6,076 nucleotides of DNA from JBLMZW01 sp050259035 (GTDB lineage Bacteria > Bacillota > Syntrophomonadia > Syntrophomonadales > DTU052): assembly GCA_050259035.1 (NCBI GenBank), contig JBLMZW010000102.1, positions 1 through 6,076 on the forward strand, in the 5' to 3' direction. The position numbers and the translations under genes are program-made. Of this stretch, positions 1-5,514 are shown in pieces. The stretch's first letter is position 1; every line of letters starts with the position of its first letter. The notes under the pieces were generated by a model that did no database searches, was not told the DNA's origin, and worked only from the letters and a program-made list of their open reading frames with translations.

Positions 1-540
1 ATCTACGATCCCGAGGTTGACGTAGTAAAACTGCGTAAAAAAGTGGGCATGGTATTTCAAAAGCCCAGTGCTTTTCCGCTTTCTATTTACGAGAATGTAG
101 CCTATGGGTCACGTATTCATGGCATTAAAAAGAAAAGCATGCTGGATGAGATTGTAGAACGCGGTTTACGTCAGGCCAATTTGTGGGAAGAGGTGAAAGA
201 TCGTCTTAGTTCCTCAGCCCTAAGGTTGTCCGGCGGTCAACAGCAACGCCTGGTGATAGCCCGGGTAATCTCAGTTAACCCAGATATAATACTAATGGAT
301 GAGCCGGCCTCAGCGCTCGATCCCATATCAACCGCCAAATTGGAGGATCTGATAGCTGAACTAAAAAGCCAGTATACCATTGTAATTGTTACTCATAACA
401 TGCAGCAGGCGGCTCGTGTCTCCGATTTTACAGCGTTTTTCCTTACTGGTGATCTGATTGAATTTCAAACGACTGATAAGCTGTTTGTAAATCCAAAAGA
501 TAAACGAACCGAAGATTATATAACCGGAAGGTTTGGGTAG
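1..540 (+). CDS. pstB: Phosphate ABC transporter ATP-binding protein PstB, 5'-truncated by the window edge
   Basis: ATPase subunit of the high-affinity phosphate importer PstSCAB, acting at the cytoplasmic face of the membrane. The frame is open from base 1, and 179 residues are visible of a family usually near 250, so the N-terminus with Walker A lies outside the window. Seen here, numbered from the first codon in the window: Q-loop VFQKP (18-22) followed by the PstB-like FPLSIYENVAYG, ABC signature LSGGQQQR (76-83), Walker B IILMDE (96-101), D-loop SALD (104-107) and switch His in VTHNMQQAARVSD (His132). The start IYDPEVDVVKLRKKVGMVFQ is typical of PstB rather than other ABC ATPases. All catalytic elements in view are intact. 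The stop is 10 nt before phoU, and the phoU ribosome binding site overlaps it, so the two are probably cotranscribed and translationally coupled. The assignment is confident because both sequence and neighbour agree. Confidence 0.96.
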   Translation: MYDPEVDVVKLRKKVGMVFQKPSAFPLSIYENVAYGSRIHGIKKKSMLDEIVERGLRQANLWEEVKDRLSSSALRLSGGQQQRLVIARVISVNPDIILMDEPASALDPISTAKLEDLIAELKSQYTIVIVTHNMQQAARVSDFTAFFLTGDLIEFQTTDKLFVNPKDKRTEDYITGRFG

Positions 541-544
541 GAGG
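539..544 (+). promoter_or_regulatory. Ribosome binding site of phoU
   Basis: A perfect AGGAGG overlaps the pstB stop codon and sits 6 nt before the ATG at 551. It decides the phoU start: an in-frame TTG at 533 lies upstream of this site and has no comparable ribosome binding site of its own. Confidence 0.85.
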
Positions 545-550
545 ATCAAA

Positions 551-1222
551 ATGGTAAGAAGCGGACTTAACCAGGAAATGGAGCGACTTCAGGGTGAGCT
601 GCTTAAAATGGGGACTCTGGTCGAGGAACTAATCTACAAGGCAATTAAGTCGATGGTGCAGAAGGACTACGCTGCGGCCCAGGAGGTTATTGATAATGAT
701 GATATAGTTGATAACCTGTGCCTGGAAATAGAACAAAACTGTCTTTTGATCATTGCTCGTCAGCAGCCCCTGGCCAAGGATTTGCGAAGAATAAACATGG
801 CCCTGCGGTTTGTTATAGATCTTGAACGTATTGCTGACCATGCGGTTGATTTGTCCGAAATCACCTTGAGACTGCAGGATCAGGACTATATGAAACCGCT
901 GATAGACATCCCCCGCATGGGCGACACAGCCCGCGAAATGCTAAAGAAAAGCCTCAAGGCCTTTACTGAAGAGGATACTGCCGTAGCCTGGAGTTTGATA
1001 GAAGAAGAACGAATGATGGATGCTTTATACGATCAAATTTTCCGGGAATTACTATCCTTTATGGTATCAGACCCGCGAACTATCAATCAGGCTACCTCTC
1101 TGCTGCTGGCGGCGGGGCACATGGAAAGAATCGGCGATCATATCACCAACCTGGGGGAAATGGTGATCTATATGGTGGATGGTGAACGAGTGGATTTAAA
1201 TCGCCTGGCCCATGAAAAATAG
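551..1222 (+). CDS. phoU: Phosphate-specific transport system accessory protein PhoU
   Basis: Cytoplasmic negative regulator linking the PstSCAB transporter to the phosphate-responsive two-component system and limiting phosphate uptake. The product is 223 residues, normal for the family, and consists of two three-helix PhoU repeats. Each repeat carries the ExxxD metal-binding signature: ERIADHAVD (Glu92-Asp100) in the first and ERIGDHITN (Glu192-Asn200) in the second. Other family hallmarks are LIARQQPLAKDLR-like residues around 67-79 and the N-terminal pattern GLNQEMERLQGELLKMG. The ATG at 551 was chosen for its AGGAGG 6 nt upstream; a TTG start at 533 would add six residues and overlap pstB. 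It is the last gene of the pst cluster in this window. No phoP/phoR-type gene follows; the next gene is on the opposite strand. Nothing is missing or disrupted. Confidence 0.95.
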   Translation: MVRSGLNQEMERLQGELLKMGTLVEELIYKAIKSMVQKDYAAAQEVIDNDDIVDNLCLEIEQNCLLIIARQQPLAKDLRRINMALRFVIDLERIADHAVDLSEITLRLQDQDYMKPLIDIPRMGDTAREMLKKSLKAFTEEDTAVAWSLIEEERMMDALYDQIFRELLSFMVSDPRTINQATSLLLAAGHMERIGDHITNLGEMVIYMVDGERVDLNRLAHEK

Positions 1223-1273
1223 TTTTCACATTCTAAGAGGTTATAGTTGGCGGACTGAGTCAAACTGACCTAT

Positions 1274-1320
1274 GTTAATCAAAAGTTAATGAATATGAGA
1301 ATGCTTTAATAATGCTTTAT
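1274..1320. repeat. Two short direct-repeat pairs with 11-bp period after phoU
   Basis: GTTAAT occurs at 1274-1279 and 1285-1290, an 11-bp step. AATGCTTTA then occurs at 1300-1308 and 1311-1319, again an 11-bp step. One-turn spacing of TTAA-type hexamers resembles PhoP/PhoB boxes of Firmicutes, but the block lies downstream of phoU and no start codon follows on either strand, so a regulatory role is only a possibility. It may simply be AT-rich spacer sequence. The rest of the 1223-1406 gap shows only the weak hairpin listed separately. Confidence 0.35.
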
Positions 1321-1353
1321 CTGACTAAGGCAAAATATCCAATAAAAACTTCC

Positions 1354-1369
1354 AAAACTACGGTTTTTT
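1354..1369. terminator. Weak terminator-like hairpin between convergent phoU and the LysE-family gene
   Basis: AAAAC (1354-1358) pairs with GTTTT (1363-1367) around the loop TACG, giving a C-UACG-G tetraloop of the stable UNCG class, followed on the plus strand by a short T run to 1369. It lies between two convergent genes, where termination is expected. The stem is only five pairs and mostly A-T, so it is weak evidence for an intrinsic terminator. No stronger hairpin was found in this gap. Confidence 0.3.
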
Positions 1370-1406
1370 AATTTTCCGTAAGGCAGCCAGTTGTTACAAT
1401 AAATTA

Positions 1407-2033
1407 TTAGGCAGTTACTTCGTTTTTTTCCTTCTTACATAAAAGTCTTATCCCAAAGAATATCAAAAAGATTCCGACAATCACATTGAGACTTTGTATT
1501 ATTACCTTCGGTAAAAAGTCGCTTAGTATACTCCCAAGAAGTGCAACAACTGTTAAGAAAACTACTGTGGACATAACACAACCCACTGCGAAAAAGAAAA
1601 GCTGTTTTTTGTTCCATTCGTTTTCTATCATCTGTGTTGAAAACATGCTACTCCAAAAAATGATGGTCAAAGGATTTGATGCAGTAAGCAGTAATCCCTG
1701 AATAAACAGATTTTGACTCGATATATCAGAAAACAGTGCAATATTGGGAAGAAAAGATAAATCGAAAACACCCGATATTGTATTTACTCCAAATAAAACT
1801 AAAACAAAACAGCCTACCAGCTTTATGGCCGTCTTTACCTTTGCTCTGTTGATGATGGAGGCAACGCCGACACAGGACAATCCAATATATAAAGCATCAA
1901 CAAGGGCAATTGCCAACATTAGATACAAGCCATATATGAAACCGTGTGTAGTGGATGTATTAAACACCAACAGACACATTGGTCCAACGGCAAGTTGTAA
2001 TAACATTCCAAATTTAAAACCTTTTAAAAGCAT
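1407..2033 (-). CDS. LysE/RhtB-family amino-acid exporter-like membrane protein
   Basis: Predicted inner-membrane exporter of the LysE family, whose characterised members expel amino acids or related small molecules; the substrate here cannot be told from sequence. The product is 208 residues, the usual family length, with about six hydrophobic segments near 8-25, 33-57, 68-90, 108-130, 145-170 and 179-198. Family marks are the N-terminal GP in LQLAVGPMCLLVF (Gly17-Pro18), Asp46 in the second segment (ALVDALY), and the conserved SNP in LLTASNPLTIIFW (119-121). The C-terminus is short and charged (KKEKNE). The start ATG has a modest AAGG 7 nt upstream. It is transcribed against phoU, and the next gene upstream on the same strand ends 184 nt away. 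Its composition is clearly more AT-rich than the flanking operons, so acquisition by transfer is possible. Family assignment is firm, exact role unknown. Confidence 0.88.
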   Translation of the reverse strand: MLLKGFKFGMLLQLAVGPMCLLVFNTSTTHGFIYGLYLMLAIALVDALYIGLSCVGVASIINRAKVKTAIKLVGCFVLVLFGVNTISGVFDLSFLPNIALFSDISSQNLFIQGLLLTASNPLTIIFWSSMFSTQMIENEWNKKQLFFFAVGCVMSTVVFLTVVALLGSILSDFLPKVIIQSLNVIVGIFLIFFGIRLLCKKEKNEVTA

Positions 2034-2076
2034 AATAGTGCCTTACCTAACCTAAAGATTAATTTCTTCTTTTAAA

Positions 2077-2103
2077 GTTATAAGTGTGATAATAGTGTTT
2101 GAA
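2077..2103 (-). promoter_or_regulatory. Possible promoter of the LysE-family gene
   Basis: Read on the minus strand, TATAAC (2077-2082) is a good -10 candidate, with TTCAAA (2098-2103) as a poor -35 at a short 15-bp spacing. It lies about 45 bases before the start codon at 2033. An AT-rich region gives many such matches, so this is tentative. Confidence 0.3.
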
Positions 2104-2110
2104 CTTGCCA

Positions 2111-2137
2111 CGCCTTTAATTTTCTTTAGTAATGGCG
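2111..2137. repeat. Imperfect inverted repeat upstream of the LysE-family gene
   Basis: CGCCTTTA (2111-2118) and TAATGGCG (2130-2137) form an eight-position inverted repeat with one mismatch around an 11-base spacer. It stands just upstream of the possible promoter of the exporter gene, where a regulator could bind, or it could be a transcribed hairpin after the gene ending at 2218. The remaining gap sequence (2034-2217) shows no other clear structure and no ORF worth calling. Confidence 0.35.
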
Positions 2138-2217
2138 CATTAGTAAATACACCCTCCCAAGTAAACAAGGGATGGTTGAAAAAAACGTTGGTTATCTATA
2201 ATAGGGAAAGGAATGAC

Positions 2218-2664
2218 CTATATAATTCCGATTGTTAATAGAACGACAGATATAAATTGAATGGCTGCGCGTATCATGTTGGCGGTCTGCAGTTTCTTGC
2301 GTTCCTCGCGCAATCGAACTGTATCAGTGCTTTCAAAAGCAAAAATCCTATTATAAATGGGGAGGTTAAAGCTTTTGCTTGCGATAGACGCCAGCCAGAA
2401 GAGTATAATACCCGCTGTGAACCACCAGTTACCGAAGCCGTAGAAAATGAAATAGGGGATACAACCAACAAATAAAAAAGAAGCTGTAATAACGGCGAAA
2501 GGTGACCTTGTTGCGTGTTTGTGCAGCAATCTCAGGAAATGCTGGAACCCAGCTTCATCATAATCATTCATTACCCCCTGGATCGCTCCTGCGACAAATA
2601 TTAAAAGACCAGTGGCGAGCACTGAAGGAAAATATATTATTACTTCTGCCAAATGTTTAGTCAT
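2218..2664 (-). CDS. Small four-helix membrane protein, DUF1772-like
   Basis: A 148-residue integral membrane protein with about four hydrophobic helices (roughly 8-30, 55-77, 80-98 and 128-148). The pattern of a central NLPIYNRI motif (Asn100-Ile107), then a charged stretch (LRLRE/ERKKLQ) and an N-x2-R at the start of the last helix (Asn129, Arg132) resembles the DUF1772 superfamily, in which such N and R positions recur. Some DUF1772-type proteins are annotated as anthrone oxygenase-like, but nothing here supports an enzymatic activity. The start is secure: AAGGAGA precedes the ATG by about 6 nt. It is divergent from the MarR-family gene, sharing a 215-bp intergenic region with it, so control by that regulator is possible. 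It could also be an unrelated small membrane protein; family assignment is by memory of the pattern only. Confidence 0.6.
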   Translation of the reverse strand: MTKHLAEVIIYFPSVLATGLLIFVAGAIQGVMNDYDEAGFQHFLRLLHKHATRSPFAVITASFLFVGCIPYFIFYGFGNWWFTAGIILFWLASIASKSFNLPIYNRIFAFESTDTVRLREERKKLQTANMIRAAIQFISVVLLTIGII

Positions 2665-2670
2665 TGTAAT

Positions 2671-2677
2671 TCTCCTT
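2671..2677 (-). promoter_or_regulatory. Ribosome binding site of the DUF1772-like gene
   Basis: On the minus strand AAGGAGA precedes the ATG (2662-2664) by 6 nt and fixes the start of this otherwise unfamiliar gene. Confidence 0.75.
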
Positions 2678-2698
2678 TCTTTATTAAATCAATACATC

Positions 2699-2720
2699 AA
2701 GGAATAGGATTTTCCTCCTT
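2699..2720. repeat. Inverted repeat hiding a second Shine-Dalgarno-like sequence
   Basis: AAGG (2699-2702) and AGGA (2706-2709) can pair with TCCT (2713-2716) and CCTT (2717-2720), leaving an AAT bulge and a TTT loop. On the minus strand the 2714-2720 side reads AAGGAGG, a perfect Shine-Dalgarno sequence, yet no usable start codon with a lasting frame follows it. It falls in the leader of the DUF1772-like gene. It may be chance or a small leader structure. Confidence 0.3.
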
Positions 2721-2791
2721 AGAATTTATTTTTACACCGAATACGATGATAAATGGTATCAACCTTGCCTGCGATAAGGAACTGAGAAGAA

Positions 2792-2797
2792 ATTATA
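2792..2797 (-). promoter_or_regulatory. Possible -10 element for the divergent DUF1772-like gene
   Basis: A perfect TATAAT on the minus strand directly abuts the -35 hexamer of the plus-strand promoter. No good -35 lies at the expected distance, so it is a weak call. If real, the two divergent promoters overlap and would compete or be controlled together. Confidence 0.3.
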
Positions 2798-2825
2798 TTG
2801 ACTTTTATTTTTCAAATAGTAACAT
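2798..2825 (+). promoter_or_regulatory. Sigma-A-type promoter of the marR-hydrolase-FeS operon
   Basis: TTGACT (2798-2803, five of six consensus bases) and TAACAT (2820-2825, four of six) are 16 bp apart. Transcription would begin near 2832, at the left end of the palindrome that follows and about 37 bases before the ribosome binding site. Confidence 0.55.
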
Positions 2826-2834
2826 CTAAATAAA

Positions 2835-2859
2835 TAACACATTAATAGATAATATGTTA
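2835..2859. promoter_or_regulatory. Probable MarR-type operator palindrome
   Basis: TAACACATTA (2835-2844) and TAATATGTTA (2850-2859) are 10-bp inverted arms with a single mismatch and a 5-bp spacer. The size and AT-rich, two-fold symmetric form fit operators of dimeric MarR proteins. It lies just downstream of the predicted -10 and upstream of the gene's own ribosome binding site, the position expected for autorepression. The link to this regulator is inferred from position. Confidence 0.6.
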
Positions 2860-2868
2860 TATAAATAT

Positions 2869-2874
2869 GAGGTG
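2869..2874 (+). promoter_or_regulatory. Ribosome binding site of the marR-family gene
   Basis: GAGGTG lies 5 nt before the ATG at 2880, supporting that start. Confidence 0.7.
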
Positions 2875-2879
2875 TAGTA

Positions 2880-3299
2880 ATGGAACAGTTTTCGGACTTC
2901 TTATGCTTTCGCATTGGCTCATTAAGCCGGAGAATCGCCCGCTACTATAACAATCGATTTGCTGATCTTGGCATAACCTTAGGTCAGGCTTTTGTGTTGT
3001 TCGGTTTAATGCAAAAAGACGGCAGTAGTATTAAAGAAATAGCCCAGGCGGTGCAGCTTGACAGCCCGGCGGTAACCGGGCTGGTTGACCGTTTGGTAAA
3101 GGAAGGCCTGGTGGTGCGTCAAGAGAATACAGAAGATAGGCGCAGTGTTGAGGTTATGCTTACTGACCAGGGAAGGCGGGTGGCAAAAAGGGCCATGAAG
3201 ATAGCCCAGGATTTCAATAAAGTTCTGGGTGAAGGAACATCAAGTGAGGATGTTTCCCGGCTAGAGGCTCGGCTAACTAAATTAGAAAATGAACATTAG
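2880..3299 (+). CDS. MarR-family winged-helix transcriptional regulator
   Basis: Dimeric DNA-binding regulator, usually a repressor released by a ligand or by thiol oxidation. It has 139 residues, a typical length. The helix-turn-helix spans about 50-73 (SIKEIAQAVQLDSPAVTGLVDRL in outline), followed by the family's wing with TEDRRSVEVMLTDQGR (Asp86, Arg87, Leu94-Thr95); the N- and C-terminal helices form the dimer interface. It has one cysteine, Cys9 in FLCFRIG, which lines up with the reactive Cys15 of Bacillus OhrR when helices are matched from memory; Tyr23 matches OhrR Tyr29, but the other sensor tyrosines (OhrR Tyr19 and Tyr40) are replaced by Gly13 and Leu34. The gene is first in an operon with a metallo-hydrolase and an Fe-S protein, with its own promoter and a palindrome upstream. 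It probably controls that operon, perhaps also the divergent membrane gene. The inducer is unknown. Confidence 0.93.
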   Translation: MEQFSDFLCFRIGSLSRRIARYYNNRFADLGITLGQAFVLFGLMQKDGSSIKEIAQAVQLDSPAVTGLVDRLVKEGLVVRQENTEDRRSVEVMLTDQGRRVAKRAMKIAQDFNKVLGEGTSSEDVSRLEARLTKLENEH

Positions 3300-3374
3300 G
3301 GGTAAAAAGGACACAGTTATAAAAGGGAACAAGATATAAATCATTGATGAATGCTTTTTAATGTAAGGAAATTT

Positions 3375-3380
3375 GGGGGG
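3375..3380 (+). promoter_or_regulatory. G-run ribosome binding site that decides a TTG start
   Basis: GGGGGG lies 6 nt before TTG 3387 and can pair with the CCUCC anti-Shine-Dalgarno core using one G-U pair. The ATG at 3351 upstream has no such site near it. Confidence 0.6.
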
Positions 3381-3386
3381 ATTCTT

Positions 3387-4397
3387 TTGAAAAGCTACGG
3401 GGAGTTGTTTCATCAAGGGACACTGCTGGAGGAGTCAGGGTATTTCAAATTAAGACAGTCGATGCCGTACCCACTGGGGGAAAGCAATTCATACCTTATC
3501 GAAACCAGCGAAGGTTGGGTGGTTATTGATGTGGGGGTTGATCTTCCTTCCACCCGTGAGGTGTGGGAGAAGGCGGTAAAGGAGATCGGCATATCCTTCA
3601 AACACATCAAGAAAATTTATATCACCCACTGCCATCCCGACCATTTGGGAGCGGCCCGTTGGCTGCAGCAGGTTACCGAAGCACCTGTCTTCATGCTGGA
3701 TGAAGAAATAGAAAGGGCCAATCAATTCCTTTATTTCGAATCTGATTTTGAAACCCACTACCGAAAAGCCATAGAGCCTGAATGCCAACGGCAAGGATTT
3801 AGACCCGGGCTGGTCGATGAACTGATTCGTTCCTGGCATTATGAGGTAAGCCCACTTTTCCCACAACCGGAAGTCATTCTTCCTCTCTATAAGGATCAAT
3901 CAATTGATCTTCTGGGTGAGAGTTTTAAGATCATTCCTGTTCCGGTTCATGCCGACGGACAGTTCCTGCTCTGGAATCCCAAATTGGAACATTTGTTTAT
4001 TGCTGACCTGATGGCAGCCGAACACTATATTCATTTTTCCGATTGGCCTCTTATCAATAACACTGACCCACTGGGATCGCTGTTCCAGGCTATCGATTTT
4101 TTGTTGGCCCTGGGAGAACCACAGGTTTTTCCCGGGCACGGCATCAGTTTCAACTATCTGCCCCGGCTGTTGAATTCCCTGCGTGAGCGTCATTTGCGTA
4201 AGCTCGATAAGGTCAGGGACACGGTTAAGGGTCGGGTTACCGCCGAAGAATTGTATCCTAAGCTTTACAGGCTAGTTGATTATGTTCATTTAGACCGGGT
4301 TGCTCTGGGCGAGACATCAGGTTACCTGGAGTATTTAAGTTCTATTGGTGAGTTGCAGCGATCCGACCAGGATGGTCGGATAGTCTACAGTCGGTAA
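3387..4397 (+). CDS. Metallo-beta-lactamase-fold metallohydrolase with C-terminal winged-helix-like tail
   Basis: Predicted soluble dinuclear-metal hydrolase of the glyoxalase II/LACTB2-like group; the substrate is unknown but would typically be a thioester, ester or phosphodiester. From the TTG start it has 336 residues. The full ligand set is present: HCHPDH (His81, His83, Asp85, His86), His188 in VPVHADGQ, Asp207 in FIADLM, and His251 in FPGHG. The N-terminal strand pair SNSYLIETSEGWVVIDVGVD is typical of the fold, followed by an insertion rich in aromatic and acidic residues (about 105-165). The last 60 residues, TAEELYPKLY to GRIVYS, look like the small winged-helix tail seen in LACTB2-type enzymes. 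TTG at 3387 is preferred over ATG at 3351 because of the G-run site; the ATG form would add 12 residues. It begins 87 nt after the MarR gene and ends 27 nt before the Fe-S gene, so all three are probably one operon. Confidence 0.87.
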   Translation: MKSYGELFHQGTLLEESGYFKLRQSMPYPLGESNSYLIETSEGWVVIDVGVDLPSTREVWEKAVKEIGISFKHIKKIYITHCHPDHLGAARWLQQVTEAPVFMLDEEIERANQFLYFESDFETHYRKAIEPECQRQGFRPGLVDELIRSWHYEVSPLFPQPEVILPLYKDQSIDLLGESFKIIPVPVHADGQFLLWNPKLEHLFIADLMAAEHYIHFSDWPLINNTDPLGSLFQAIDFLLALGEPQVFPGHGISFNYLPRLLNSLRERHLRKLDKVRDTVKGRVTAEELYPKLYRLVDYVHLDRVALGETSGYLEYLSSIGELQRSDQDGRIVYSR

Positions 4398-4412
4398 AGG
4401 CTATATTGATTT

Positions 4413-4419
4413 GGAGGTG
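4413..4419 (+). promoter_or_regulatory. Ribosome binding site of the Fe-S protein gene
   Basis: GGAGGTG lies 5 nt before the ATG at 4425, a near-perfect Shine-Dalgarno match that supports the start and strong translation. Confidence 0.8.
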
Positions 4420-4424
4420 TAGAC

Positions 4425-5510
4425 ATGGATTCGTACGACAGGCTCAGGGAAAGATTGGATGCTCATCCCACCGGTGCCCCGGCTAGTTCTTATTTTAACC
4501 AGATACTGCGCATACTTTTTTCTCAGGAAGAAGCTGAAGCCGCCTGTTATCTGACCTTCGTTTTTCAGCCTATTTCCAAACTGGCTGAAAAGACCAGGAA
4601 AAAGGAAGAGACTTTATTCGAGATGTTCGAAAGGATGGCTAACCGGGGAGTAATTATGGCCAAGAGAGCTTCGAATGGCGAGCCCCGCTACTGCCTGGTT
4701 CCAGTCATACCCGGGCTCTTTGAGTTTCCGTTTATGCGGGCCGAACGGGCACCCCAAAAAGAAGAACTGGCTCGTCTATGGCAGGCTTATCACACTGAAA
4801 TCCTGGGCAACACTTTTGCCGGTTCGAAAACTCCCCAAATGAGAGTAATCCCTGTGCAAAAAAGCCTGACTATGATTTCCGAGGTTTTAATCTATGAACA
4901 GGTTGCCGATATGATCGGACGCGCTCAGGATATAGCGGTCACAAACTGTGCCTGCCGAGAAAGCGTACAGGGTTGCGATAAACCCATAGAAGTATGCTTA
5001 TCTTTTGATATGGGAGCCCGGTTCCTGGTGGAAAGAGATTTAGCTCGAAAGATCGATAAAGAAGAGGCTCTTCGGGTACTAGATATTGCTGAGGAAGCAG
5101 GACTGGTTCACTGCATTAATAACAGCCAGGATAGACCGATAGTATTATGCAACTGCTGTGGTTGCTGTTGCACCATATTGCGCGGAATCACCGAATTACA
5201 TAACCCGAACGCGGTGGCAACTTCGAGCTACATGATAAACTTCAACGAAAATGAGTGTTCGGGCTGCCTCCTCTGTTTGGATAACCGGTGCCCGGTTTCG
5301 GCTGTTCAGGAGAAGGAAGATACCGTTTCAGTGGATGAATCTAGCTGTATAGGCTGTGGATTGTGTGCTTCTGTTTGTCCAACCGGGGCTCTAGTAATGA
5401 GAAAACGGGAAGAAACTCCTACTACACCGCCGACCTATCAGCAGTTATACGCCAACATAATGCAGGAAAAAGGCACCCTGGAAGCCTTCATGAAACTGAA
5501 CCGGGAATAA
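4425..5510 (+). CDS. Cys-rich 4Fe-4S protein with HTH-like N-terminus and two ferredoxin cluster motifs
   Basis: Predicted soluble iron-sulfur protein of 361 residues. Residues about 35-95 resemble a winged helix (PISKLAEKTRKKEETLFEMF, then MANRGVIM and a YCLVPV strand). The middle carries CACRESVQGCDKPIEVC (Cys175, 177, 184, 191), Cys230, and the dense CNCCGCCC (Cys242, 244, 245, 247, 248, 249). The C-terminal part is a two-cluster ferredoxin domain: Cys278, 281, 284, 289-Pro and Cys308, 311, 314, 318-Pro. The second is the classical CxxCxxCxxxCP; the first has one extra residue before its last Cys. Similar Cys-rich proteins recur in anaerobes from what I recall, but I know no established function. 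It could carry electrons, sense redox state, or bind DNA. No signal peptide or membrane helix is seen. It is last in the operon, immediately before a strong terminator, and its pairing with a MarR regulator and a metallo-hydrolase suggests a joint stress or catabolic role. Confidence 0.85.
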   Translation: MDSYDRLRERLDAHPTGAPASSYFNQILRILFSQEEAEAACYLTFVFQPISKLAEKTRKKEETLFEMFERMANRGVIMAKRASNGEPRYCLVPVIPGLFEFPFMRAERAPQKEELARLWQAYHTEILGNTFAGSKTPQMRVIPVQKSLTMISEVLIYEQVADMIGRAQDIAVTNCACRESVQGCDKPIEVCLSFDMGARFLVERDLARKIDKEEALRVLDIAEEAGLVHCINNSQDRPIVLCNCCGCCCTILRGITELHNPNAVATSSYMINFNENECSGCLLCLDNRCPVSAVQEKEDTVSVDESSCIGCGLCASVCPTGALVMRKREETPTTPPTYQQLYANIMQEKGTLEAFMKLNRE

Positions 5511-5514
5511 ACTG

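Noticed and set aside
533..550. TTG start giving PhoU six extra residues
   Set aside because: The perfect AGGAGG lies inside this extension and is correctly spaced for the ATG at 551; the extra residues would merely translate the ribosome binding site.
1274..1320. CRISPR-like or satellite array
   Set aside because: Only two copies of each very short unit exist with no spacers, so it is neither a CRISPR array nor a true tandem array.
1744..2055. Plus-strand open frame of about 100 codons
   Set aside because: It is the antisense shadow of the LysE-family gene, lacks a ribosome binding site, and its product shows no recognisable domain.
2257..2475. Short open frames on both strands overlapping the DUF1772-like gene
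   Set aside because: They lie in other frames of a gene with a strong ribosome binding site and membrane-protein character; their products look random.
3489..4193. Two minus-strand open frames opposite the metallo-hydrolase
   Set aside because: They run antisense to a gene with an intact metal-ligand set, have no family resemblance, and show no convincing ribosome binding site.
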